NCBI GenBank assembly: GCA_016875535.1
Contig: VGPF01000001.1
Span: forward strand, 1 to 64,000
Origin: Chloroflexota bacterium
Lineage (GTDB): Bacteria; Chloroflexota; Dehalococcoidia; SHYB01
Reading direction: 5' to 3'
DNA: 64,000 bases
Every line of letters begins with the position of its first letter. Within the stretch, counting starts at the first letter, position 1. Both the position numbers and the translations under genes were made by a program. Below the pieces are notes generated by a model that was not told the origin of the DNA, did not search any database, and was given only the letters and a program-made list of their open reading frames with translations. This document shows, piece by piece, positions 33,277-41,382 of this stretch.

Positions 33277-34344
33277 TTACTGCGCCGGTCTGCTGAATGG
33301 CGGAAACTCCTTCCCTGCGAAATCGGACGGCCAGAGGATCTTCGCCAGCTCCTCAACACCGCGCACGTTGTAATGCGAAAGCGTAGTGAACAAGCGCGAG
33401 TCCACCAGGTAGACCCTGCCGTTCTTCACCGCAGGGGTTTGGGCGAGCAGGGGATTCGCCAGGAGCGACTTCTTGAACGGCTCCCCGCTATCCGGCGGCT
33501 GCGCGATGATGATGACGCCGGGGTTCATCGTGATCACCGACTCATAGCTGATGACCGGGTTGCGCTCCAGGCCAGCCTCCGCCGCCACATTGATGCCGCC
33601 CGCGCTCTCGATGATCGCCCCCTCCGTGGAGAGCCTCCCTGCAGTGTAGAGCTTATCGCTGAACAGCGTGTAGGAACCGACGCGCTGGCGGGCCGATGCC
33701 GGTTTGCTCTTCACGGCGGCCTGCACCGCGGTGAAACGCTGGTCCACCTCCCGCGCGAACTCCTGGGCGCGCCTCTCCTCGCCGAAGATGTAGCCTGCCA
33801 GGAGGATCTGATTGATCCGGTCCTGGTGATCGTTCTTCAGCTCCGTCTGCACCACCGGGATGCCCGCCTTGCTCACCGCATCCGCAAGCGTCGCGGGCAG
33901 GAGCGAGCTGGCGAAGAGGAGATCGGGCCGCTGGGCCAGCACGGCCTCCGGCTCCCGGCTGATCGTCGCCGCGCCCTTCACCAGGTCGGCGACGTTCGAA
34001 AAGGCGGCGTTCTTCGTCGCCGAGCTCACGGCTACAAGGCGGCCCGTAGGCACCAGCGCCAAAGCGATCTCGTCATGGCCCACTGAAAGCGTGATGATGC
34101 GCTCCGGCTTCGCCTTGATCGCAACGGTGCTGCCGCTGGACGACTTCACCTCCCTGGGCCAACCGAAGTTATCCGGCTTCACGATGGCCGGGACGCCCGC
34201 GAACGGGTTCGCCGCCTGGGGCGGCGGTGAGGTCGGCGGCGCGCCTCTCGGCGATGGCGTCGCCGGTCCGCCGTTGTCGCCGCTGCATGCGGCGACGACG
34301 AGCGCGACCGCGAAAAGAAGAGCAAAAAGGATGCGGTGTTTCAC
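33277..34344 (-). CDS. btuF: Cobalamin ABC transporter substrate-binding lipoprotein
   Basis: A 355-residue lipoprotein with the lipobox VVAAC (Cys20) and a Thr/Pro-rich linker. The class III periplasmic-binding fold starts at [18 protein letters not shown], with [12 protein letters not shown] and [14 protein letters not shown] in the two lobes. It binds corrinoid outside the membrane and delivers it to the BtuC permease. The Glu residues that normally salt-bridge to the permease cannot be located with certainty. It is 15 bases after btuC. Confidence 0.92.
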   Translation of the reverse strand: MKHRILFALLFAVALVVAACSGDNGGPATPSPRGAPPTSPPPQAANPFAGVPAIVKPDNFGWPREVKSSSGSTVAIKAKPERIITLSVGHDEIALALVPTGRLVAVSSATKNAAFSNVADLVKGAATISREPEAVLAQRPDLLFASSLLPATLADAVSKAGIPVVQTELKNDHQDRINQILLAGYIFGEERRAQEFAREVDQRFTAVQAAVKSKPASARQRVGSYTLFSDKLYTAGRLSTEGAIIESAGGINVAAEAGLERNPVISYESVITMNPGVIIIAQPPDSGEPFKKSLLANPLLAQTPAVKNGRVYLVDSRLFTTLSHYNVRGVEELAKILWPSDFAGKEFPPFSRPAQ

Positions 34345-34359
34345 GGAACGGGTCTCCTT

Positions 34360-35436
34360 CTATAGGGCATCTGCATGCCGCTTGTTGCGCAAGAGCAGAA
34401 AGATGAAGAACGGCGCGCCGACCAGAGAGGTCAGGATGCCGACGCGGAACTCCGCGGGCTGGATCACCGTCCGCGCCAGCGTATCGGCGAGGACGACGAA
34501 GACCGCGCCGCCAAGGGCGCTCAAGGGAACGAGGACCCGGTTATCCGGGCCGAAGATGAGCCGCAGGATGTGCGGCACCACAAGCCCGACGAAGCTGATG
34601 ATCCCCGCCACCGCCACCGCCGTCCCCGTCGCCAGCGCCGCCGCTGCGATGATGACCGGCCGCGCAACGCTCACCCGCACGCCCAGGGAGCGCGCCTCGT
34701 CGTCGCCCAGCATCAGGAGATTCAGGTCCCGCGCGAAGGCCAGCATCACCGCCATCCCGCCAAGGATCATCGGCGCGGCGATCCGCACGTGCTCCCACGT
34801 CCGCCCGTCCAGGCCTCCGGCCAGCCAGAACAAGATATCGCGCAGGGCGTCGTTGCGTGGCACCACCACCAGCACGGTCGAGACGATCGCCCCGAGGAAC
34901 GATGAAACGGCGATCCCCGCCAGCAGCAGCGTCGCCATGGAGAAGCGCCCGCCCGCCAGGGCGATGCCGTAGACGAGGAAGGCCGCGCCCAGCGCGCCGA
35001 TGAAGGCGAAGGTCGGCAGCGCGAGGTAGAAGGCCGTGTGCGCGCCGAAGGCGATGGCCAGCACCGCGCCCACCGCGCCGCCAGATGAGACGCCGATGAT
35101 GCCCGGGTCGGCCATGGGGTTGCGGAAGAGCCCCTGCATCATCGCGCCCGAGGCGCCCAGGGCCGCGCCCACCAGCGCGCCCGCGATGATCCGCGGCATC
35201 CGCAGCTGCTCTATCACCAGCTGCTCCGTCGTCGTCGCCTCCGAGGCGTCAACGCTGAACCAGCCGAGGACGACGCTCCACACGTGGCTCAGGGGGATCT
35301 TCACTGGGCCCATCGTCAGGGAGACGAGGCCGACGGCGATGAGGAGGAGCAAGAGCAACAGCGCGCCGAAGGCCAGCCGGGTCGTGACCCGCGCTTCCCG
35401 GTACGCCCCTACCCTTCGCAGCGTCCCTGCGACCAA
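34360..35436 (-). CDS. btuC: Cobalamin ABC transporter permease (FecCD/BtuC family)
   Basis: A polytopic permease of 358 residues with about ten hydrophobic segments. RMPRIIAGALVGAALGASGA, NPMADPGIIGVSSGGA and the coupling region FVGLVVPHILRLIFG are family signatures. The start is TTG 35436: it is the only start codon ahead of the first membrane helix and lies 8 bases after GGAGG. That ribosome-binding site sits inside the terminator-like hairpin downstream of the cobalamin riboswitch, so both transcription and translation could be controlled. First gene of the 12-gene operon. Confidence 0.92.
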   Translation of the reverse strand: MVAGTLRRVGAYREARVTTRLAFGALLLLLLLIAVGLVSLTMGPVKIPLSHVWSVVLGWFSVDASEATTTEQLVIEQLRMPRIIAGALVGAALGASGAMMQGLFRNPMADPGIIGVSSGGAVGAVLAIAFGAHTAFYLALPTFAFIGALGAAFLVYGIALAGGRFSMATLLLAGIAVSSFLGAIVSTVLVVVPRNDALRDILFWLAGGLDGRTWEHVRIAAPMILGGMAVMLAFARDLNLLMLGDDEARSLGVRVSVARPVIIAAAALATGTAVAVAGIISFVGLVVPHILRLIFGPDNRVLVPLSALGGAVFVVLADTLARTVIQPAEFRVGILTSLVGAPFFIFLLLRNKRHADAL

Positions 35437-35467
35437 AAGAAAAACCTCCGGCGCTCCGCCAGAGGTT
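35435..35467 (-). terminator. Riboswitch expression platform: terminator hairpin that holds the btuC ribosome-binding site
   Basis: On the minus strand AACCTCTGGCG (35467-35457) pairs with CGCCGGAGGTT (35453-35443) around a 3-base loop, one G-U pair. It is followed by TTTTCTTTT (35443-35435). The 3' arm includes GGAGG (35449-35445), 8 bases before the TTG start at 35436. It can act as an intrinsic terminator, as a mask over the ribosome-binding site, or both. Confidence 0.75.
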
Positions 35468-35536
35468 ACTTTTCGCTAGCAGCTAGGAAATCCGCTGCAG
35501 CCTGGGACCCTCTCTGTGCGGAGAGCAGTCGCCAAA

Positions 35537-35703
35537 CCGTTCAGGCAGGTCTCCTGGCTTGCGGGCTCGTCGCTCCGGCCTTCCCATCGCCCCAAGGCGG
35601 ACAGTGGCGCGAAGCTCTCCATCCCGCTTACAGTGGCGCAACCGCGGCGGCATTCCACCGCCTTCCCTATTCTTCCCGATTCCGCATCGGGACACCTGAA
35701 CGG
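35537..35703 (-). promoter_or_regulatory. Cobalamin (AdoCbl) riboswitch
   Basis: On the minus strand a 9-bp closing stem CCGTTCAGG (35703-35695) pairs with CCTGAACGG (35545-35537). The conserved elements appear in order: GGGAAGAATAGGGAA, GGCGGTGGAATGCCGCC, GCCACTGTAAGCGGGAT, CGCCACTGTC and the B12 box AAGCCAGGAGACCTGCC (about 35561-35544). It precedes btuC by about 100 bases and should switch off the transport and assembly operon when adenosylcobalamin is abundant. Confidence 0.95.
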
Positions 35704-35810
35704 ATGCGCTCTTCAATTGTTCCGAGGGAACAACTCTACCGCGATGTGTTCAAGGTGTCAACGCGAAAATCCACGATCCGCTCAAGTAGAGGAGCGAAAT
35801 GCTGCTTCGC

Positions 35811-35855
35811 TCCTCTTCTCTCCCCTCTGCGGGAGAGAATAAAAGAGAGGGGGAC
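35811..35855 (-). repeat. Dispersed palindromic repeat, family 1
   Basis: Between the riboswitch promoter region and the end of the CoA transferase at 35885. It has the hairpin CTCTCCC-CTCTGC-GGGAGAG followed by AAAGAGAGGGGGA, so it is the reverse orientation of the copy at 17757. Confidence 0.7.
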
Positions 35856-35884
35856 TCCGGTCAGCCGCTTGCGGGAAAGCGCGC

Positions 35885-37138
35885 CTACCCGAACTTCACC
35901 GACGTGCCGATGATATTCCGCCCCTTCAGCGTCGCGATCTCATCCTGCGAAAGGTTGAGTACCTCGCTGAAGACGAAGTCGTTGTCCTCGCCGATCGTCG
36001 GCGGCGCCTTGCGCGGCGAAGCCGGCGTCTTGGAGAGCTTCGGCGGGAAGCCGTAGTAGGGCATCGGCTCCGGGCCGTTCACCGGGCGCAGGATCCACCA
36101 CCAGAAGTCCCGCGCCTTCAAGGCCGGGTCCTCCAGGATCGTCGCGTAGTCCACCACGTCCGCCGCCATCACGCCTCGCCCTTGCAGCACCTCCATGATC
36201 TTCGCGCCCGTCCGCTCCTTCGTCCACCGGGTAATGATCTCCCCCAGAGCATCCTGGTTCTCCCACCGGGTGATCACATCGGCGAAGCGCGGGTCGTGTT
36301 TGAGGCGCGGCTGGCCCATCGCGTCGCACAGCTTCGCGAACTCCTCGTCCGCCTTGCAGACGATCGCCACCCACTTGTCGTCGCCCTTGCAGCGGAAGGC
36401 CCCATGGGGCGACCACGCCGGATGCTTATTCGCCATCCGCTCGCGCACGCGCCCGTTCATCGTGTAGTCCATCAGCGTCGCCGAGGTCATGTGCGTGATG
36501 GCCTCCGCGCTGGACATGTCTATGTATTGCCCGCGCCCCGTCACGCGCCGGTGCTCCAGCGCCATCAGCGTCGCCACCGCGCCGAAGGAGCCGGCCAGGG
36601 GATCGCTCATCCCGCCCTGCATCATCGGCGTCGTGTCCGGGTAGCCGCTCATATAGGTGATGCCGGAGGCCTGCTCGAACTGCGGCCCGAAGCCCACGTA
36701 GTTCTCCCAGGGCCCGCCGTGGCCGAAGCCCGGCATGGAGACCATGATCGCGCTGGGGTTCGCCTTGTGGACGAAGTCCCACGTGATGCCTAGGTTCTTG
36801 CCCACCCGCGCGCTGAAGTTCTCCGAGACCACGTCGCTCACCGCGATGAAGCGCTTCAAGATCTCGCGCCCGTCGTCGGAGTCCAGGTCCAGGGTGATGC
36901 CCAGCTTGTTCACGTTCGTGCCGTTGAAGACCGTCGCCCACTCCAGGGGGTCCTTGTCCCGCGCGCCGCCCATGATGCGCACGCTGTCGAACCGCTTCGC
37001 CGATTCGATCTTGATGACCTGCGCCCCAAGGTTCGCCAGGAACATCGTGGAGAAGGGCCCAACCCAGAACATCGTCAGGTCCGTCACGCGGACGTTGGAA
37101 AGCGGAAGATGCGGCTTCTGTCGGTATGCCTGTGTCAT
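35885..37138 (-). CDS. CaiB/BaiF family CoA transferase
   Basis: A 417-residue family-III CoA transferase. It has LPLSNVRVTDLTMFWVGPF and LGAQVIKIES at the N-terminus, and the nucleophile Asp169 (GGMSDPLAG) 25 residues before GRGQ. MPGFGHGGPWENY and the closing PPTIGEDNDFVFSEVL are typical. It is the last of five genes transcribed from 41205: acyl-CoA dehydrogenase, two crotonases, two CoA transferases. It lies 8 bases after its neighbour; the two are not close copies, so they may form a heteromer or act on different acids. Confidence 0.92.
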   Translation of the reverse strand: MTQAYRQKPHLPLSNVRVTDLTMFWVGPFSTMFLANLGAQVIKIESAKRFDSVRIMGGARDKDPLEWATVFNGTNVNKLGITLDLDSDDGREILKRFIAVSDVVSENFSARVGKNLGITWDFVHKANPSAIMVSMPGFGHGGPWENYVGFGPQFEQASGITYMSGYPDTTPMMQGGMSDPLAGSFGAVATLMALEHRRVTGRGQYIDMSSAEAITHMTSATLMDYTMNGRVRERMANKHPAWSPHGAFRCKGDDKWVAIVCKADEEFAKLCDAMGQPRLKHDPRFADVITRWENQDALGEIITRWTKERTGAKIMEVLQGRGVMAADVVDYATILEDPALKARDFWWWILRPVNGPEPMPYYGFPPKLSKTPASPRKAPPTIGEDNDFVFSEVLNLSQDEIATLKGRNIIGTSVKFG

Positions 37139-37146
37139 AGCGCCTC

Positions 37147-38349
37147 TTACAGCACGCCCTGCTCGGAGAGGATGACCATCTCTTCCCTGGAAAAGCCCAG
37201 CCGGTTGCAGTAGACCTCTTCATTGTCCTGGCCTAGTTTCGGGGCCTTCCTTCGGAGCCGCCACGGCGTCGCGTTGAGGTTGAAGGGCCGCCCCGGCGCA
37301 TCGGCCTTGCCCGTCTTCTCGTTGCCGACGTCGGCGAAGAAGCCCCGGGCGTGGAACTGCGGGTTGCGCGCCACGCGGTCGGCGCTGGCCACGGGCGCCG
37401 TCGGCACGCGCATCTCCTGGCCCAGCTTTACCACCTCGTCCACGGCGCGCTCCTTGAACCACGGCCCCAGGACTTCCATCGCGGCGTCCGGGTTCATGTT
37501 CCGCGCCAGGGGCGTCGCGAACCGCTCGTCCTCCTGCATCCAGACCTTGTCCGTCAGGACGCTCAGATACTCCCACTGGTGCTGCAGCATCACGTAAAAG
37601 CCGATGAAGCCGTCCTTGCACGGCACGATGGGCATGGGGAATTTGTTCCCCCGGCGTCCCTGGGGCATTGAGCGGTAGAAGAGGCCCAGCGTCGGGTTCG
37701 CCAGGGCCGTGATGAAGGCCTCGCGTATCGAGATATCTATGCGCTGGCCGCCATACTGCCCCCGCCCGAAGATCGCGCCCAGCGTTGTCCCGGCGGCGTA
37801 AAGCCCCGCCATATGCTCGGCCACATCTTCGCCCGCCCGCAGCGGCTCGCGCCCGGGGAGGCCGCCGCCGGAAAGCAGGCTGGAAGAGGCCCAGTGCAGC
37901 AGGTCCGTCCCTTTGTAGTCCTTGTAGGGGCCTGTCTGCCCGTAGTCCGTGATGGAGACGATGACCAGGTCCGGGTTCGCCGCCTCCAGCTCTTCGAACG
38001 AAAGGTCCCAGGAGGCCATCGTCCCCGGCGCATACGTCTCCACCAGCACATCCGCCTCTTTCGCCAGCGATTTCAGGATCTCCGCGCCGGTGGCGGTGGA
38101 GGGATTGAGCGTGATGCTCTTCTTGTTCGTATTGAGGAAGAGGTGCTGGCCGCTCGCCTCCGGGTCAATGTGGTCGTCCTTGAACGGCCCCGCCTGGCGC
38201 TCCGGCGCTCCGGCCACGGGCCGCTCGACCTTGATGACCTCCGCGCCGAAATCGGCCAGGAACTTCGTCGTGTAGCTCCCGGCTATGCGCGTGCTTAGGT
38301 CAATGACGCGGAGATGTCCGAGGGCGGTAAGCGGTTGCGTGGCAGGCAT
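37147..38349 (-). CDS. CaiB/BaiF family CoA transferase, Glu near the nucleophile position
   Basis: The 400 residues start at ATG 38349, where the family motif LGHLRVIDLSTRIAGSY begins soon after. FGAEVIKVERP and ITDYGQTGPYKDYKG are typical. Aligned on the downstream Gly-Gln motif with a one-residue gap, Glu178 (AEHMAG) falls at the nucleophilic Asp, with Asp175 three residues before, so activity cannot be assumed. It is 20 bases after the crotonase and 8 before the next CoA transferase. The preceding reading frame is an accidental extension into the crotonase gene. Confidence 0.88.
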   Translation of the reverse strand: MPATQPLTALGHLRVIDLSTRIAGSYTTKFLADFGAEVIKVERPVAGAPERQAGPFKDDHIDPEASGQHLFLNTNKKSITLNPSTATGAEILKSLAKEADVLVETYAPGTMASWDLSFEELEAANPDLVIVSITDYGQTGPYKDYKGTDLLHWASSSLLSGGGLPGREPLRAGEDVAEHMAGLYAAGTTLGAIFGRGQYGGQRIDISIREAFITALANPTLGLFYRSMPQGRRGNKFPMPIVPCKDGFIGFYVMLQHQWEYLSVLTDKVWMQEDERFATPLARNMNPDAAMEVLGPWFKERAVDEVVKLGQEMRVPTAPVASADRVARNPQFHARGFFADVGNEKTGKADAPGRPFNLNATPWRLRRKAPKLGQDNEEVYCNRLGFSREEMVILSEQGVL

Positions 38350-38369
38350 ACTCGGGTGGCAGGCGCCGC

Positions 38370-39167
38370 TTATTGCATCTTGAAGTTTGCTTTGCGCTTC
38401 TCCGCGAAGGCCCGCAGGCCCTCCCTCGCGTCGTCGCTCGTAAAGCAAACGTTCGAATGGTGCGACTCGGTGTAGTAGGCGATGTCCGTCGGCACCTCTT
38501 GCGTCAGCATGACCGACCGCTTGATGGCCTGCAGCGAGATGGGACCGTTGGCAATCATCCGCTCGGCGTAGTTCACCGCCGTCGGCAGCAGGTCCTTGAG
38601 CGGCACCACCCTGTTCACCAGGCCGCAGCGCAGCGCCTCCTGCGCCGTCACGCGCCCGCCGCTCCCGCCCACCAGCAGCAGCTCCATCGCCATCACATAC
38701 GGAATCTGGCGCGGCAGCCGCACAGTGGTTCCGCCGCCGGGGAAGAGCCCCCACCGCACCTCGGCCACCGCGAAGGTGGCGTTCTCGGACGCGATGCGGA
38801 TGTCTGTGCCGCAGAGCAGCTCCATGCCGCCCGCGATGCAGTAGCCGTTCACCGCCGCGATCATCGGCTTCCAGAAGTCCATGCCCTTCAGCACCCCAGG
38901 CACCACCATATCGAACTTGGTGAACCGCCTGCCCTCTGTCGCCTTCGGGATGAACGTCTTCAGGTTGCCCCCGGCGCAGAAGGCCTTCTCGCCCGTGCCG
39001 GTGATGATGCCGACGATGATCTCGTTATCGTCTTTGATCGTCTTCCACGCCGCTTCCAGGCCATCCATCACCTCTTGGTCCATCGCATTGTGGACCTCGG
39101 GCTTGTTGATGGTCACGATGGCGTAGCCACCCTTGCGCTTTTCGAAGATGACGGCTGGGCCTGGCAT
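38370..39167 (-). CDS. Enoyl-CoA hydratase/isomerase family protein, duplicate 1
   Basis: A 265-residue crotonase. The oxyanion-hole segments FCAGGNLK and NGYCIAGGMEL are present, as are both acid-base positions Glu116 and Glu136 (AEVRWGLFPGGG), so hydratase activity is plausible. It is 86 percent identical by hand count to the adjacent gene at 39180-39977; residues about 112-265 are nearly the same and the difference is concentrated at 80-100. It lies 12 bases after that copy and 20 before a CoA transferase. Confidence 0.92.
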   Translation of the reverse strand: MPGPAVIFEKRKGGYAIVTINKPEVHNAMDQEVMDGLEAAWKTIKDDNEIIVGIITGTGEKAFCAGGNLKTFIPKATEGRRFTKFDMVVPGVLKGMDFWKPMIAAVNGYCIAGGMELLCGTDIRIASENATFAVAEVRWGLFPGGGTTVRLPRQIPYVMAMELLLVGGSGGRVTAQEALRCGLVNRVVPLKDLLPTAVNYAERMIANGPISLQAIKRSVMLTQEVPTDIAYYTESHHSNVCFTSDDAREGLRAFAEKRKANFKMQ

Positions 39168-39179
39168 GGTCGCCTCGCT

Positions 39180-39977
39180 CTACTGCATCTTGAAGTTGGC
39201 TTTGCGCTTCTCCGCGAAGGCCCGCAGGCCCTCCTTCGCGTCGTCGCTGCTGAAGCAGACGTTCGAATGGTGCGACTCGATGTAGTAGGCGATGTCCGTC
39301 GGCACGCCTTGGGTCAGCAGCACGGAGCGTTTGATCGCCTGGAGCGAAAGCGGCCCGTTGGCAATCATCCGCTCGGCGTAGTTCACCGCCGCCGGCAGCA
39401 GGTCCTTGAGCGGCACCACCTTGTTCACCAGGCCGCAGCGCAACGCGTCCTGCGCCGTCACCCGGCCGCCGCTCCCGCCCACCAGCAGCAACTCCATCGC
39501 CATCACATAGGGGATCTGGCGCGGCAGGCGCACCGTGGTCCCACCGCCGGGGAAGAGCCCCCACCGCACCTCGGCCACCGCGAAGGTGGCGTTCTCGGAC
39601 GCCACGCGGATGTCCGTGCCGCAGAGCAGCTCCATGCCGCCTGCGATGCAGAAGCCGTTCACCGCCGCGATGATGGGCTTGTAGAGGTCCATGCCCTTCA
39701 GCACGTTCGTCGAATTCACATCGAAGCGGCGGCGGATCTTGCCTTCCGTCGCCTTCGGGATATACGTCTTCAGGTTGCCGCCTGCGCTGAAGGACTTCTC
39801 GCCCGCGCCCGTGACGATCCCCACGATGATCTCGTGGTCGTCGCGGATCGTGCGCCACGCTTGATTCAAGCCGTCCATCACCTCTTGGTCCATGGCGTTG
39901 TGCACATCCGGCTTGTTGATGGTGACGATCGCGTAGCCGCCCTTGTGCTTCTCAAAGATGACCGCTGGTCCTGCCAT
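39180..39977 (-). CDS. Enoyl-CoA hydratase/isomerase family protein, duplicate 2
   Basis: A 265-residue crotonase, tandem copy of 38370-39167 with an 810-base period. Oxyanion-hole segments FSAGGNLK and NGFCIAGGMEL and catalytic Glu116 and Glu136 are intact. The variable stretch at 80-92 (KIRRRFDVNSTN) probably lines the acyl pocket, so the pair may have split substrate range. It follows the acyl-CoA dehydrogenase gene by 94 bases on the same strand. Confidence 0.92.
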   Translation of the reverse strand: MAGPAVIFEKHKGGYAIVTINKPDVHNAMDQEVMDGLNQAWRTIRDDHEIIVGIVTGAGEKSFSAGGNLKTYIPKATEGKIRRRFDVNSTNVLKGMDLYKPIIAAVNGFCIAGGMELLCGTDIRVASENATFAVAEVRWGLFPGGGTTVRLPRQIPYVMAMELLLVGGSGGRVTAQDALRCGLVNKVVPLKDLLPAAVNYAERMIANGPLSLQAIKRSVLLTQGVPTDIAYYIESHHSNVCFSSDDAKEGLRAFAEKRKANFKMQ

Positions 39978-40071
39978 GTATGACTCCTTGGTGCGCGCCC
40001 GGGCCTCTACCGGCCTCCGGCCTGCGCCATTATCTTCAGATTGCCCGGATGGGGCAAATCGCTTCGCTGTT

Positions 40072-41205
40072 TTAGAACCCCAGGCTCTGCGCCACCGCTT
40101 CCCTGTGCTGGTCCGGCCCGCCGTACAGCTGCTCCCAGCCCTTCGCGCGCCGGAAGTAGAGCTGGGCGTTCATCTCCTTCGTGAAGCCGATCCCTCCGTG
40201 GATCTGGATCGCCGTCCGCGTCATCCGCGTGTACGTGTTCGCCACATACGTCTTCGCCATCGCGATCTCTTGGTCGCACGTGCGCCCTTCGCTCAGGAGC
40301 CACGCTGCCTCGTATGCGATCAGGCGCATCGTGTCCACGTCCGTCACGATGTTCGCCGCGTGGTGCTGGACCGCCTGCAGCGTCGCCAACGGCCGCCCGA
40401 ACTGCACGCGCCCCTTCACATATTCCACCGTGCTCTCCAGCAAGCCCTGTCCGCCGCCCAAGGAGAGCACTGCCTGCCCCGCGATCGCCCACTGCATCAC
40501 CCGCTTCACGATAGGCCACCCCTTGCCGGGCTTCCCCAGGATGCGGTCCTTCCCCACCGTGACGTTCTTGAAGACGACTTCGCACTGCTTCTCAAGGCTT
40601 ATCGGCTTCAGCCTGTTCACCGTGATTCCGGGCGCAGCCCCGTCCACGATGAAGACCGTGATGCCCTCTTCCGGCGTTCTGCCCTTGCTCGTGCGCACCG
40701 CCACCAGCAGCACATTCGCCACGTTCGCGTTCTCCACGAACGTCTTCGTGCCGTTGAGCTTGTAGCCGCCGCCCGCCGCCTTCGCCGAAAGGTTGATCCC
40801 CTTCGCCGAATAGCTTGAGCTCGGCTCGGCGATCGCGAACGTTCCGATGCTTTCGCCCGATGCCAGGCCGGGCAGGAAGGCCTTCTTCTGCGCCGCCGAC
40901 CCGTACTTGGTGATCGGCAACCCGGCCAGCACCACCGTGCTGAAGAGCGGGATCGGCGCCAGCGAGCGCCCCAGCTCCTCAAGGAGGACGGCCAGGTCCA
41001 GGAACGATCCGTCCGCCCCGCCGTGCTCCGCGGGGTACGGCAGGCCCAGCCAGCCCAGCGAGGCCACCTTGCGCCACAGCTCCGGCGAATAGCCCTTCTC
41101 GTCCTGCTCCATCGCTCGGATCAGCGCGCCCGACGACTCCTTGGAGAAGAAGTCACGCGCCGCCTTCCGCAGAATCTCTTGTTCCTGGCTGAGGTTGAAA
41201 TCCAT
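40072..41205 (-). CDS. Acyl-CoA dehydrogenase, smaller-subunit type
   Basis: A FAD-dependent acyl-CoA dehydrogenase of 377 residues. The N-terminal helical part includes LGLPYPAEHGG, the middle domain FAIAEPSSSYS, and the C-terminal part QIHGGIGFTKEM. The end reads LYGGPDQHRE where medium-chain enzymes have YEGT, so the usual C-terminal base Glu is absent. Such sequences often pair with another dehydrogenase in heterotetramers, as FadE26-FadE27 do. The divergent gene at 41383 is the natural partner. First gene of a five-gene operon. Confidence 0.9.
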   Translation of the reverse strand: MDFNLSQEQEILRKAARDFFSKESSGALIRAMEQDEKGYSPELWRKVASLGWLGLPYPAEHGGADGSFLDLAVLLEELGRSLAPIPLFSTVVLAGLPITKYGSAAQKKAFLPGLASGESIGTFAIAEPSSSYSAKGINLSAKAAGGGYKLNGTKTFVENANVANVLLVAVRTSKGRTPEEGITVFIVDGAAPGITVNRLKPISLEKQCEVVFKNVTVGKDRILGKPGKGWPIVKRVMQWAIAGQAVLSLGGGQGLLESTVEYVKGRVQFGRPLATLQAVQHHAANIVTDVDTMRLIAYEAAWLLSEGRTCDQEIAMAKTYVANTYTRMTRTAIQIHGGIGFTKEMNAQLYFRRAKGWEQLYGGPDQHREAVAQSLGF

Positions 41206-41343
41206 GCCTATCTGCTCCCTCGCATGCGCAAAACGGCCTACAGGCCGATAGTGGGTCGCCCCTTACCCTATCGCCCTGTGTCCCAGGTGTCAACGGTGAA
41301 GCGGGTACGGCGCGATTCACTGTCGCTAACCCAGGCTCAGGGC

Positions 41344-41349
41344 TATAAT
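41344..41349 (+). promoter_or_regulatory. Consensus -10 element of the acyl-CoA dehydrogenase promoter
   Basis: A perfect TATAAT, 34 bases before the ATG at 41383. A weak TGTCGC at 41321-41326 lies 17 bases upstream as possible -35. The gap to the divergent gene is 177 bases. Confidence 0.55.
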
Positions 41350-41382
41350 GCCCCCATACCTTTCTCCTCAAGGAATCCCTCC

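Noticed and set aside
37147-38754. Fusion of the CoA transferase with upstream sequence (535 codons)
   Set aside because: The first 135 codons are an out-of-frame reading of the crotonase gene; the CoA transferase starts at ATG 38349.
38373-39983. A 536-codon plus-strand frame over the two crotonase genes
   Set aside because: It repeats because the crotonase genes are duplicated; composition is His/Arg/Leu-rich and no motif is present. The minus-strand genes explain the sequence.
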